This document shows positions 1-9,606 of a DNA stretch of 64,000 nt, one piece after another. The notes below the pieces were generated by a model that saw nothing but the letters and a program-made list of their open reading frames with translations, was not told the origin of the DNA and searched no databases. The stretch's first letter is position 1, and each line of letters starts with the position of its first letter. Made by a program: the position numbers and the translations under genes. Location: NCBI RefSeq assembly GCF_026210795.1, contig NC_089443.1, positions 4,588,001 through 4,652,000 of the forward strand, in the 5' to 3' direction. This DNA is from Rhizophagus irregularis. Taxonomy: Eukaryota; Glomeromycota; Glomeromycetes; Glomerales; Glomeraceae.

Positions 1-659
1 TGTAATGCTTGTAAATTAAAATAATCATTCCATGAATTTATAAAACCTAATCCATGAATAAGTTCATGAAGAACGACATATAACATGTCAGCTTGTCTGA
101 ATCCCATAGGTAATGGATCACCTTCAAACCAATAACTCATATTTGCATTAAAAATTGCTTCAATTTCATTTGGTCCAAATTGCGGATGATCTGGTAAATT
201 CATTTGTTTATATAATGCTTGTGGATATAATCTAACTTTACCCTCTGTATCATTTAGAAATGGGATCATTCTTGCCGGGCCTGCTGCTCCTAATATTATT
301 GCATTCGTGTCACAATCATTAAAACTTGCACAAAAATCTACAAACTGTGCTTTTACACTCACGGCAGATTTTAAGTCTAATGTTGCTGTTATAAATTTTC
401 CTGCAGTAATAAATACATCCTTAACTTTATCACATAATGTTGCATTATTAATTGAACAATCAAAATCTACGACAAACATATTATCTGGTGATGTCTGTGT
501 TTGTCTTTTATCATTAGCTGTCACCAATGGACAATCAACAACTTGAGTTTTATATTTGTATAATGGTTTTTTGAATTCAAGACATTTGTGTGATAACGTT
601 TGCGTTAAACATATTAATCCTATTAGGATGATGAAATTAATCGTTGATAAAATCTTCAT
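1..659 (-). CDS. Secreted HExxH metalloprotease-like protein, 5' part only
   Basis: A single open frame runs from an ATG at 659 down to the window edge without a stop, giving about 219 residues; the C-terminal part lies outside. The first ~20 residues (MKILSTINFIILIGLICL then TQT) form a typical signal peptide. Near residue 198 there is a zinc-site motif HELIHGLGF, the HExxH signature of zincin metalloproteases in which the two histidines bind zinc and the glutamate is catalytic. Several cysteines in the N-terminal 110 residues suggest disulfides, as expected for an exported protein. The likely role is an extracellular or cell-wall peptidase, but the third zinc ligand would lie beyond the edge, so activity cannot be judged. 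No intron is evident in the visible part. The exact peptidase family is not assigned. Confidence 0.75.
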   Translation of the reverse strand, partial: MKILSTINFIILIGLICLTQTLSHKCLEFKKPLYKYKTQVVDCPLVTANDKRQTQTSPDNMFVVDFDCSINNATLCDKVKDVFITAGKFITATLDLKSAVSVKAQFVDFCASFNDCDTNAIILGAAGPARMIPFLNDTEGKVRLYPQALYKQMNLPDHPQFGPNEIEAIFNANMSYWFEGDPLPMGFRQADMLYVVLHELIHGLGFINSWNDYFNLQAL

Positions 660-2459
660 TTTAAATTAATAAAAAGGTAAATTTAATTATAATTTGATTA
701 AAAAGAAAAGGAAAAAGAAAAAAAAAGAAAGAAAAAAAACTTCTTTATTAGTTGAACAATAATTTCCTCCACTTTATATAATTTATACATTCATTAAAAT
801 ATTTCCTTTTTATTGTAGCTGGGTAACACTGATTAATTAGTGCGATCAACAAAATCTTATTATGCCAAGCAAGCCGTGTTACCTTCCCGTAACAATTGTT
901 ATATGGTCATTAAAATAACTAGTTTGTTATTAAAAAAATTATTATCAATGGGGATATTAATGATGCCTAACATTATTTTTTTTCCCCTTTTAGTAATGTA
1001 AGGCTGCAGGAGTTGCATCCAAAGAAGAAACAAACAAAAAAAATAAAAATAAAAAATAAAAAAAAGTAAAAAGTGAAATCACATTATTTGCCTATTTCAT
1101 TAACGGAATTTTTAATTAACATCTTTATTTATTATAAATCATGAAACATAATAGTAAACTCATTTACAATATACTGTATATAAATCACTTTGTCGATCAA
1201 TGAACTACATGAGTACATGTACAAGTATTACTTGTACAGATTACTTGTACAGGGTTTCGTATCGGATATATCGGAAATATTTTCTCAGCCCATCTAAAAT
1301 ATAACGACTTTGAACATCATATAATCTTTAATAAAAATGCTTAGAAGTTTCTTTGAAATATTAAGAAATTCTTATTGCCATTATTACAATAATGTTTATT
1401 TGCATCACATGAAAGGTACAGTAAACAAGTGCCAAGGAAATTGTCATTGTAACAATAGTTTGTATACAGAAAATACTAGAACTTGATTGTCGGGTTTAAT
1501 TTATACCCGAAAACTAAATTTGATGATCAATTTTCGTTGAATCCATAATTTTGAAAATGGTCAATCACTGATGCGCAAATATTTCTGGATTATTGTAAGC
1601 ACTTGAAAGAACCTATAATAGTATTTTTTTTTACTAATCATTAAATGTGGGTTACTACGTCAGATTGATTACGCCTAATGATGCTCATTCCTAATTCAAC
1701 TTTCACGATAAATTGTGTTACTTTAACTCCTTTTAATAGTAAAATCGGCAAGGGACGCTTTAAACGTAGCTAAAAAAAAGGGATAAAAATTTACATATAC
1801 TCCCTATTATTAAAGGAGTCAATAATTGGGAGTTACTATAAAAAAATCGAAATTAATGAAACCGATATCGATGAACTGAAAGCTAATATAATATTGATAA
1901 AGATAACGGTAAATCTATTGTAAATGGAAATCGTTTTATTCTTGATGCATTCGATTGATTATAATCGGAATTTGCTGTTAAAGTAGCGTATATAGAATAA
2001 TAATGCAGATTCAATGTAATTGATATTTTATTTATTTATTTGGCAAATAACTAGATGGAAATGTTTTGTAAGATCGGGTTTGAAAATTGATATGAAATTA
2101 TTGAAAATTGGCATTTTGACAATAATTGTGAAATTAAATGGAAATTTTATGTCACTAATCATACTAAAGTAATTAAGTAAATTGCTAGTTTAACGTTATT
2201 AAATAAATGGGATTAATTTGCGCAAGAGTATAGATCACTTTCGTCCATCTTTTCCAAAAATTCTTTTATATTTGGAACTGAAAGTTGTAATTGTGATAAT
2301 TAGAAATAAGTGCTAAAAATTCCTTGGAAAACACACAATATATTAGAAGAGGCAACAAAGATTGCGATGATATCAGTGTGACTGATGAATGTGAATTTTT
2401 TTGTTGCATGTTCCCTATAAAAATTAGATGCGTTTTCTATACTGAAAAATACTTAATAG

Positions 2460-2490
2460 TAGTTATTCGGCACGAAGTGCCGAATAACTA
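2460..2490. repeat. 31-nt hairpin (14-bp arms, GAA loop)
   Basis: Two perfect 14-nt arms (TAGTTATTCGGCAC and its complement) flank a GAA loop. A degenerate relative, again with a cgaagtgcc core, follows near 2587-2610. A similar stem with a TTC loop occurs at 7177-7195. These look like a dispersed mini-hairpin family. Confidence 0.7.
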
Positions 2491-3497
2491 TTATTTGGGT
2501 AAATCAAATTTGATTGGTTGATCCGGAGCCCGAGATCAACTGATCAAATTTGATTCCCAATATAACAAGCTACCTTTAGGTAGCGTTAGTTATTCGGCTC
2601 GAAGTGCCAATAAGTGATTTATTCTTTGAATATCCGATTTTACAGTAATGCCTGATACACGATTTATTATCACCACTTTTAATTATAAAAATCACGTGAT
2701 ACCGTATAAGTTTGTATACTGAGAGGTACGGGAAAATGATAATTCTGTATCTCATATAATACGGATCCTGAGCAATACACAAAAATTGTAGAACATTCAT
2801 TTTTTTTAAAAATTATAGCGGCATTACGTAATACTGACTCGGAAGAGATGTGTAGAGCTAATAGTAAACGGGTGTTTATATATATTGCTCGGATCCTCAA
2901 AAACTGTTTCTGTTCGTCTTATTCATATCAAGCAATATAACTTAAAAGTATAATTAATACTAATCTATCTTTTAAATTATTGCTATTCTTTGCTATAATA
3001 AAATATTTCTTTTGTTCTTTTTTGATCGAATTTTCTACATGAAAACAAATAAAAACAACCAATAACATAACTTTCTTTATTACAATAAATTATAATTAGA
3101 ATTAAGTAACGATCATTTTTTCAAAATATAGGGCCTATGAAAAATACTTTGTGAGGTTTTGTAACTAACATTGGAAAAAGAAATCTAAAACAATAAATCG
3201 ATCATAATTTCTTGTATGAATAATGCGATCTGTCATTCGGAGTTTTACCTGTAAACTGTAAAGGAATCGTCAAAATAACAAGAGTCTAAAATCATTTTCC
3301 TTTATCTACCAAATTATTAGGAATACGAATGTATAATATCAGATGTTTAATAACAAATTTTAGTCAATATATAAACTAAGGCGTTAAAATAGGTACTGCG
3401 TCACATTTTTGGTAGTGAACGGAAACAAATAATTGAACGTTGAAATTTTAATGAATGAAATTTTTATTTTTATAGTACAAATAGCACAAATACTTAA

Positions 3498-3614
3498 ATG
3501 ATTAAGTTAGAAGCTATAAATGGGAATCAATATTGTGCTGAAACTCCTCCTTCAACTCTATCTTCGATGAAAGATATCGAAGAGGATGACGAAATAAAGG
3601 AAAATAAATTTTAA
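3498..3614 (+). CDS. Short 38-residue frame, unknown
   Basis: ATG to TAA, 38 residues, beginning MIKLEAINGNQYCAETPPST and ending in an acidic tail (IEEDDEIKENKF). The composition looks protein-like rather than like random AT-rich DNA, and it could be a final exon of a lost gene. No family was recognised and no upstream exon is convincing. Weak. Confidence 0.2.
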   Translation: MIKLEAINGNQYCAETPPSTLSSMKDIEEDDEIKENKF

Positions 3615-4310
3615 TTTCATTAATTATTGTATCATATCCTAATTCCTCATTTTTTCTAATTAATCTGGAAAACTTGTAGTTTTTCGGTGGAAATTCCTAG
3701 TTATTTGTTACCCATGACTTAATTCAATCAGAACTTTGGGTTTAAGTTAGTAGCGGATCCAAAGAATACCGAGCGTAAATAAATCGAAGCATGTCGATTT
3801 TAAACTAACTAAAATTAAGGTAGGACCTAAAAAGAAGTCAATAAAAATCAATTAACTTTTAATTATTGTGATTAATTGAAAAAAATTGATCCGATCAGCT
3901 GCGGAAAAGTACAAACCCTTTTTAATCCAACCTGGTTATCCGTAAAAAAAATAAATACTTATAAAATAAATTAAATATCAATAATTATAACAAATAAACA
4001 AGCGTCAACTTACTGAATAATCCGCAACACGTCAAATCATTTTGAATTCAAAGGTGAAAACGATTCATCTGTTTTAAAGAAATAGACTTGAATAAAACAT
4101 TTACTTTTATAAATTTTTTTTATCTTATTTTAAAATTGATCAACAATTATGAAAAAAATCCGGTTCGAAACTAGATTCTAAAAATCAAATAAAAAAAAAT
4201 ATTATAATTACTTTAATTACTTAATTAATAAATAATGAAATAATATATTAAATTAATTAATATTATATTTTATCTAATTAACTATTTATTTCTTTAAAAA
4301 AAAAAATGAA

Positions 4311-4691
4311 ATGACAACTTCACAACATCGTGCCGATCATTTTGAATCCATGTACAAGTCAACTGCAAAGGATCTGCAGAAAATGGGAATCTTGCGTGGC
4401 AAATACAAGTAAAAATTATGTGAAAAATTATTGTAATTCGTAACGTTAACCAATATAAATCACCGTACAGTACATATCACTATCGATATTCGATATTGTA
4501 CGCAAATAAACTATTTATTATGTTCTACTCACAGGTTCGTTAAAGTATCACGCAAATGGAAAATCATAATGTATTTTAAGGATCAGCAAACAACGGAAAG
4601 GGCAGTGGAAGAATCGATCAAACAAGGTGTGATGGATAAGCTAGGAACGCTAAAGAGATATATAGAGCGGAAAAAGTGGAGAAAAAGATAA
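4311..4691 (+). CDS. Small basic protein of unknown function, two exons
   Basis: Exons 4311-4408 and 4535-4691 join across a GTAAAA...CACAG intron of 126 bp. The lengths 98 and 157 sum to 255, giving 84 residues plus stop. The protein starts MTTSQHRADHFESMYK and ends in a strongly basic tail (RYIERKKWRKR), so it may bind nucleic acid; no family is recognised. Further open but frame-broken protein-like sequence continues to about 5080, including a 102-codon frame at 4773-5081 rich in Lys and Glu, so the original gene may have been longer and this a shortened remnant. The sequence upstream of it (3976-4155, less clearly to 4310) recurs near 19896-20048 without the coding part. Confidence 0.4.
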
Positions 4692-4772
4692 AGTAAAAAT
4701 GTTAGTAGAACGAACTGGGAGTTGAAGAGTCTTATCTAAATGTGCCGCCGCAAAGAACTTATTTAGAATTAA

Positions 4773-5080
4773 GTGGCATTAGTATGTATCAACATAAAAG
4801 TTTCAGATGGCGGCGACGCTGCACCATTGACAAGTAAAGTTGAATTGGCGGAAGATACAGTTGTGAACGTCATTAACAAGCATAGAATGGGATTGAAGAA
4901 GAAGTTGCGGAAGTTAGTTGCTGTAACGAGTAAGAAATTACAAAAAGACAATGTTACTACGGATGAGGTTATTGACAATTTTCATGAAAATCCTATTAAG
5001 CCGTATAAGGTTATTTCATTTCTATTTTCAATGCAAAATTTACAGTCAAACCTTTATATAACGATGTCGGGACATATATG
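4773..5080 (+). pseudogene. Decayed coding remnant interrupted by a small transposon
   Basis: An open frame of about 90 protein-like residues (containing INKHRMGLKKKLRKLVAVTS and TTDEVIDNFHENP) runs into the inverted-repeat element at 5043. A related stretch at 5615-5760, about 0.65 kb further on, encodes a similar peptide (EIVDNFRKNLPKKTNKIS) without the element, so the two are diverged duplicates. The function is unknown. The second copy is preceded by a lysine/cysteine-rich stretch (KPPKHCQNCKETNDC) that could be a zinc-ribbon remnant. Confidence 0.35.
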
Positions 5081-5224
5081 AAATTTTTAGAAAATATCGT
5101 TATATCAAAGTTATACCGATATTTATATGTCCTCATATATAGCGGGAAAATAAAATTTTATCGGTATATCAAGTTTTTAATAGTATATCGGTATGTCGAA
5201 TATCGGTATATCGAGGTTAGACTG
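5043..5224. mobile_element. pogo/Tc1-like MITE with TA target site
   Basis: Starts CAGTCAAACCT and ends with the near complement AGGTTAGACTG, flanked by TA on both sides. The interior is made of ATATCGGTATATC-type repeats and codes for nothing. The duplicated sequence at about 5685-5700 shows the same site without the element, which defines its ends. Confidence 0.75.
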
Positions 5225-5499
5225 TACTTTGAATAACGAATTAGAATACATCTTTAGAAAACCTACATAATTAATTCAAAATATCCATCTTATAAGTATC
5301 ATAATAATCACTGTTAATATTTACATTTATCAAGGCAAAATCGTACTCTCGGACAATTAGCAAAAATATTTTCAAATAATTTATCGCAAGCACAAATTTT
5401 ATGAATTAAGATTTATTAAAGATACTATGTAAAAATTTTACATTTTGAAAATAAGCAAGACTAGATTATTTCGAAATTGTTAATGTATATTAGAAAATT

Positions 5500-5760
5500 C
5501 GACTCGACTCAGGTGGCAAAAGAATAAAGAAAAAGCCACCAAAACATTGTCAGAATTGTAAGGAAACGAACGATTGCGTTAAATTATTTTTAAATAAAAT
5601 AAATAGATTAGAAGAAATCGTTGACAATTTTCGTAAAAATCTTCCTAAGAAGACCAATAAAATTTCTATATTCTGTGCAAAATTCACTTTGAATAGCGTT
5701 CATTGTGAATTAGAATACGATTTATCATGTTTCACATTAGAAAATTTACTGATTTTACAA
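5500..5760 (+). pseudogene. Second copy of the decayed coding remnant
   Basis: Protein-like frame with KPPKHCQNCKETNDC followed by NRLEEIVDNFRKNLPKKT. It parallels the remnant at 4970-5290 in both coding part and following noncoding sequence (CTTTGAATA..GAATTAGAATAC). No start codon or intact length is apparent. Confidence 0.35.
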
Positions 5761-5995
5761 CTCAAAATTGCAACACAACAATAAAAATAATCATTCTTCT
5801 AGCAAAAAGAATTAACATATTTCGAATAATTAAATTTAAAAAATGATTTTTTCCCAATCCTAAACACTTTCGATATAAGAAATATACTTTTCCAATTTTA
5901 AAATTATGTTTTTTATTGTTTATATTTGATTCTATTAAGTTTCACGCGAACAAAAAATTTTCATAAATCGAAAACATCATTTGTATTATGTTATA

Positions 5996-6610
5996 CAGTC
6001 GGACCTCTATGTACTGATACTGTTGTTTTGGGGAAAATATATCGGTATATCAAATTATCGTTACATATACCGTCATCAGTGAATCATAATGCAATTCTTG
6101 CCAGCATTATGCAAACTTTGGATAGCTAATATATTAAATATCATGTGATTTTGATAACCTTATGTTAACTCCGGACAAATTTATAGTGGTGGCCCGAATT
6201 AATACCAGAGTATCGGTACATCTTACTATGTATTAATTATGAAGGGGCAAAGAAAAGTATCGGTACATGTGACATCGTGAATCTATATATAATATCGGTA
6301 CAACGAGGTTTTTTTATTACAGCTGATTTCATAATGTGCGGGACACTTGGCAAATTTTAAAGAACTCGGAAGTATTCGGTAAAGCTTGATATAAAATAAA
6401 AATTATAAGCTAAATTTGGAGTACTATTCCGAGAATGGTGGTATAATTTTATCTTATTTTGAACTTTACCGAATATTTCCGAGTTCTTTAAATTTTGCCA
6501 AGTGTCCCGTACATTATGAAATCAGCTGTAATTGTGAAACGGGACATATTTTTTTTATCGGTACAGGCAATTATCGGTACATAGGATATCGGTACATAGA
6601 GGTCTGACTG
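5996..6610. mobile_element. pogo/Tc1-like element with nested fold-back insertion
   Basis: Terminal inverted repeats begin CAGTCGGACCTCTATGTAC and end with the matching GTACATAGAGGTCTGACTG; TA flanks both ends (5994-5995, 6611-6612). Inside, 6317-6384 and 6464-6531 form a second, near-perfect 68-nt inverted repeat around an ~80-nt spacer, apparently another palindromic element inserted into the first. No transposase is encoded, so it is non-autonomous. Confidence 0.8.
6317..6531. repeat. Nested 68-nt-arm inverted repeat
   Basis: The left arm starts TTACAGCTGATTTCATAATG and the right arm ends with its complement; about 80 nt separate the arms. It lies wholly within the larger TA-flanked element and would fold into a long hairpin. 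Confidence 0.75.
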
Positions 6611-6612
6611 TA

Positions 6613-8222
6613 TTAAGAAATTATATGAATTTTTTGATTAAGGTTTTAAATTAATTATAATTTACAATAAAAAAAAAGCAAGTGTGCACATATAAAAACT
6701 TACACATTGTTGTGATATATATGTTGTTTATTATTATAAAATTTGCGGCAGTTTAATATTATACTGCATATAATTATATATTGCATAGATTTTTATTTGA
6801 TTTCACAAAACTACAGCGATTTGTACTATTTTTAGATTAATATTGCTATTTCTATTTTTGCTCAGGAAATTATTATATTTGAATAAAAAAATTTAAATGT
6901 ATGAATGAGATGTATTTAATCGGTTTACGCTATAAACTAAGGGCCCGGCAAATATTTTTTTAGGTTCTCGTAATCTGCTATTAATAACAGTTAAATTATG
7001 ACGTATTTAATTGATTAATAATAATTACTTCCTATATCAACAAAAATATACAGTATCATGTTTATTTAACAATATTAGTAATTTATTAAATATTTCGCAA
7101 GATTATCTTATCTGTTATGATTTGATTGATCAGCACTTGGGAGAAATCATTTTACATAATTTGTGTAAACTAGAGGCGGTGACTTCGTCACCGCTAATTG
7201 ATCTGTTTAAATTGAAATGTATAATATATATAGCATATAATAATATATGGCTTACCATCTCTCAAAAAAATAATTTAATTAGGATTTCATTAAACAATCT
7301 AAATAATTATGATTTGACATCTGCAAAAAAATCGCTGATTACAGCAGTCAGATGCTGAGTTAACCGCGCAGTTCTATAATGTTGATCAATCTGTTATTTT
7401 TTTCTAACAAGTAGACGTTTAACAAAACAGTGAGCGCGCTTACCATGGAATCGCAGCGTCTTGCCGAACCCAGTTTCGATCTAAAAGATAAAAAAAATTT
7501 TTTTAATTAATTATCTTTGTTAAGTGCCATCATAACACATATTATGGCATTACAATAGAATATACTTTATACAAATGTATGTAATAATTGTCTATAGATT
7601 AAATGCACATGTAAAATTTAATTTGATTAATTCTATATCTTTATATTATAACATACCATTATTAATTATGTTAAACCTGTACTAACTCCCATCTAAAAAC
7701 TTAATTTAGTTTCTTTCAATACTTTCAATTGAAAATTATTTTTGTCATTTCATTTCTTTTTGTCCCTTTATATATACCTCCAAAAACATTTATTCTATTT
7801 TCTTTCCTTTTATTATTTGAATGTACAGCATCTTTACTTTTATTACCTTTAGATGATCAACTAACCAAATCTATATCATGCTCCTATCGACTTTTTCTTT
7901 TTCTCCATTTTCTAAATCTGGTAATTTGATCATGGGACATATTCATATTCTAATATTTATGTTCGTTTCCATTGTCACCTTTTTTCTTATTACGATTTAC
8001 TGCATCCTTATAGGACAAGCTTATTTGCTTTCTCTCATTTCTTTTTCACTAACACTTGTTTGAATTTTTCTTCATTTTCTAAAACAGAATCATTTTTCCT
8101 AACTTTAATTATTACATATAGTTTCATAAACTTGTGTTATATCTGTAGTTAAATCTTCCAAGTAGTTCATTTACTGATTCTGCACTCAAAATATCATCTC
8201 CCTCTTTCGTGTATATCTCTTA
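6613..8222. other. AT-rich stretch without a recognised gene
   Basis: Holds a 115-codon open frame at 7011-7358 (Leu/Ile/Asn-rich, no recognised motif, no splice context) and a 20-nt class hairpin at 7177-7195 (GCGGTGAC arms, TTC loop). The tract at about 7425-7485 is less AT-rich and has a weak tRNA-like look in reverse complement, but no cloverleaf can be closed. Two leucine-rich frames at 7729-8063 are probably chance. Confidence 0.4.
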
Positions 8223-8579
8223 CCCTATGAAAAAAAAAATTCTTTAAAATATACTTAAAATGTACTTATATATTTTAAAATATATCTAAAATGTACTTAA
8301 AATTTTTAAATGTACTTAAAATATACTTAAAATTGCAATTTTAAGTATATTTAAAGTATGAAATTTTATACTTAAATTATATTTAAAATATACTTAATTG
8401 CAATTTAAATATAATTTAAGTATAATTTAAGTACAAAATTTTACACTTTAAATATACTTAAAATTGCAATTTTAAGTATATTTTAAGTATATTTTAAAAT
8501 ATTAAGTATATTTTAGATATATTTTAAAAATATATAAGTATATTTTAAGTATATTTTAAAGAAATTTTTTTTTATAGGG
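8223..8579. mobile_element. Fully palindromic MITE, Harbinger-like TTA flanks
   Basis: The 357-bp element begins CCCTATGAAAAAAAAA and ends TTTTTTTTTATAGGG. Both halves are almost entirely inverted copies of each other, built from units of the form TTAAAATATACTTAAAATG. The trinucleotide TTA flanks each end (8220-8222 and 8580-8582), matching the 3-bp TWA target duplication known for PIF/Harbinger transposons. It encodes no protein. Confidence 0.75.
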
Positions 8580-8964
8580 TTATTAATTGCCATTGATCTC
8601 TTTTTACACATTTAATTTTGGTTAAATTGCCTTTATATCAGCAAGCATAATTATTACCGAATTCTTTTCTATTGAACTAATTTACAAATTCTTCTAATAT
8701 ACCTATTCCATTCCAATTGTCTGATACTTGAATAATTTTTGATTTTAATCAATTTGACTAGTCCTAATTTACTTATTTTATTTATTAAATCCTTTTTTTT
8801 TCAAACTTGGGAATACCAAAAAAAATATCGTAAATTTTTGCTGCAGATCATGTGATGATGTGTGCGTGAATTGAAGCTTCTGAAAATCTAAAAATTGGTA
8901 CAGTAATTTCAAAATATGAAATTTTTTAGTCAATTATTTACTATTAATTTAATTTTTTAAAGCT

Positions 8965-9210
8965 CTTGATGGATAGACAAATCCAAACGGCGCTTCCATT
9001 TACAATTATATAATTCTAACACCTGATCGGAATGATCATCATACGGGAAAGTTTCTTGCTAGTGAAATTATCAGCATTATTAAGAAAATTGGACCAACTG
9101 CATTAGTTACTAATAATGCTGCAAATTATGTTAAAGCACGAGATATTGTTACGAATCAATTTCCAAACATTATTGATCTTCGGTGTATTACACATTTATT
9201 AATTTATTAA
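8965..9210 (+). pseudogene. hAT-type (DUF659) transposase remnant
   Basis: About 80 codons in one frame resemble the catalytic-core start of DUF659/hAT transposases. The expected D-G-W motif appears as DG-stop (TAG at 8974-8976), then HHTGKFLASEI, and an A-x-VTNNAANY block followed by CITH, which corresponds to the family's V(V)TDNAAN...C.AH blocks. The second family aspartate is Asn here. Nothing else of the transposase survives and no inverted termini were found. It is a dead fragment. Confidence 0.65.
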
Positions 9211-9606
9211 CTAAACAAATAATGGGTATATTTTAATTATAAATTATTAATTTATCAGTCACATCTTTTTACATATATTTCAGCTATTGTTGATGTTTAA
9301 CAGCTTGAAATTAAAAAGGATCTTGAGAAAAAAGTCCAAAATAATGAAAAAAGTCCCGAATATTTGATTCAAAAAAAATGAATTTAATACCTAAAATGGA
9401 AGTCAGAAGTTGATTTTCTGTGATAAAATCGTGACGTAGTAACATTATGTTTAATTTATAATTGAAGTTTTACATAAAATTTTAACAATTAGTAAATAGG
9501 TGTAACTGATTGACAAAATCGATAAAAAAATTCCGCAAAATCACATGATCATGTCTAATTGGATAAATTTCCCTTATAGTAAAAATGTAATAAACTTTGT
9601 TTTTTT

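Larger units (their letters stand above)
660..4310. other. Gene-poor AT-rich intergenic region
   Basis: No convincing gene lies between the metalloprotease start and the small spliced gene at 4311. The stretch holds poly-A/T tracts, a 31-nt hairpin at 2460-2490 with degenerate relatives to about 2610, a weak inverted repeat (GGATCC-GAGCAAT arms near 2763 and 2896), and a 38-codon frame at 3498-3614 without a recognisable product. About 1860-2450 contains short broken frames resembling decayed coding sequence, but I could not assign them. 3976-4155 recurs in diverged form at 19896-20048. Confidence 0.5.

Noticed and set aside
307-546. 79-codon plus-strand frame
   Set aside because: Antisense shadow of the metalloprotease-like gene, whose minus frame has the signal peptide and HExxH motif.
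7011-7358. 115-codon frame
   Set aside because: Low-complexity AT-rich composition, no motif and no splice or promoter context; kept only as a note in the region description.
7425-7485. Possible tRNA on the minus strand (CCATGGTAAGCGCGCTCACT resembles an A box)
   Set aside because: No acceptor stem or proper T-loop (GGTTCRA) could be paired at the right distance; at most a tRNA-derived fragment.
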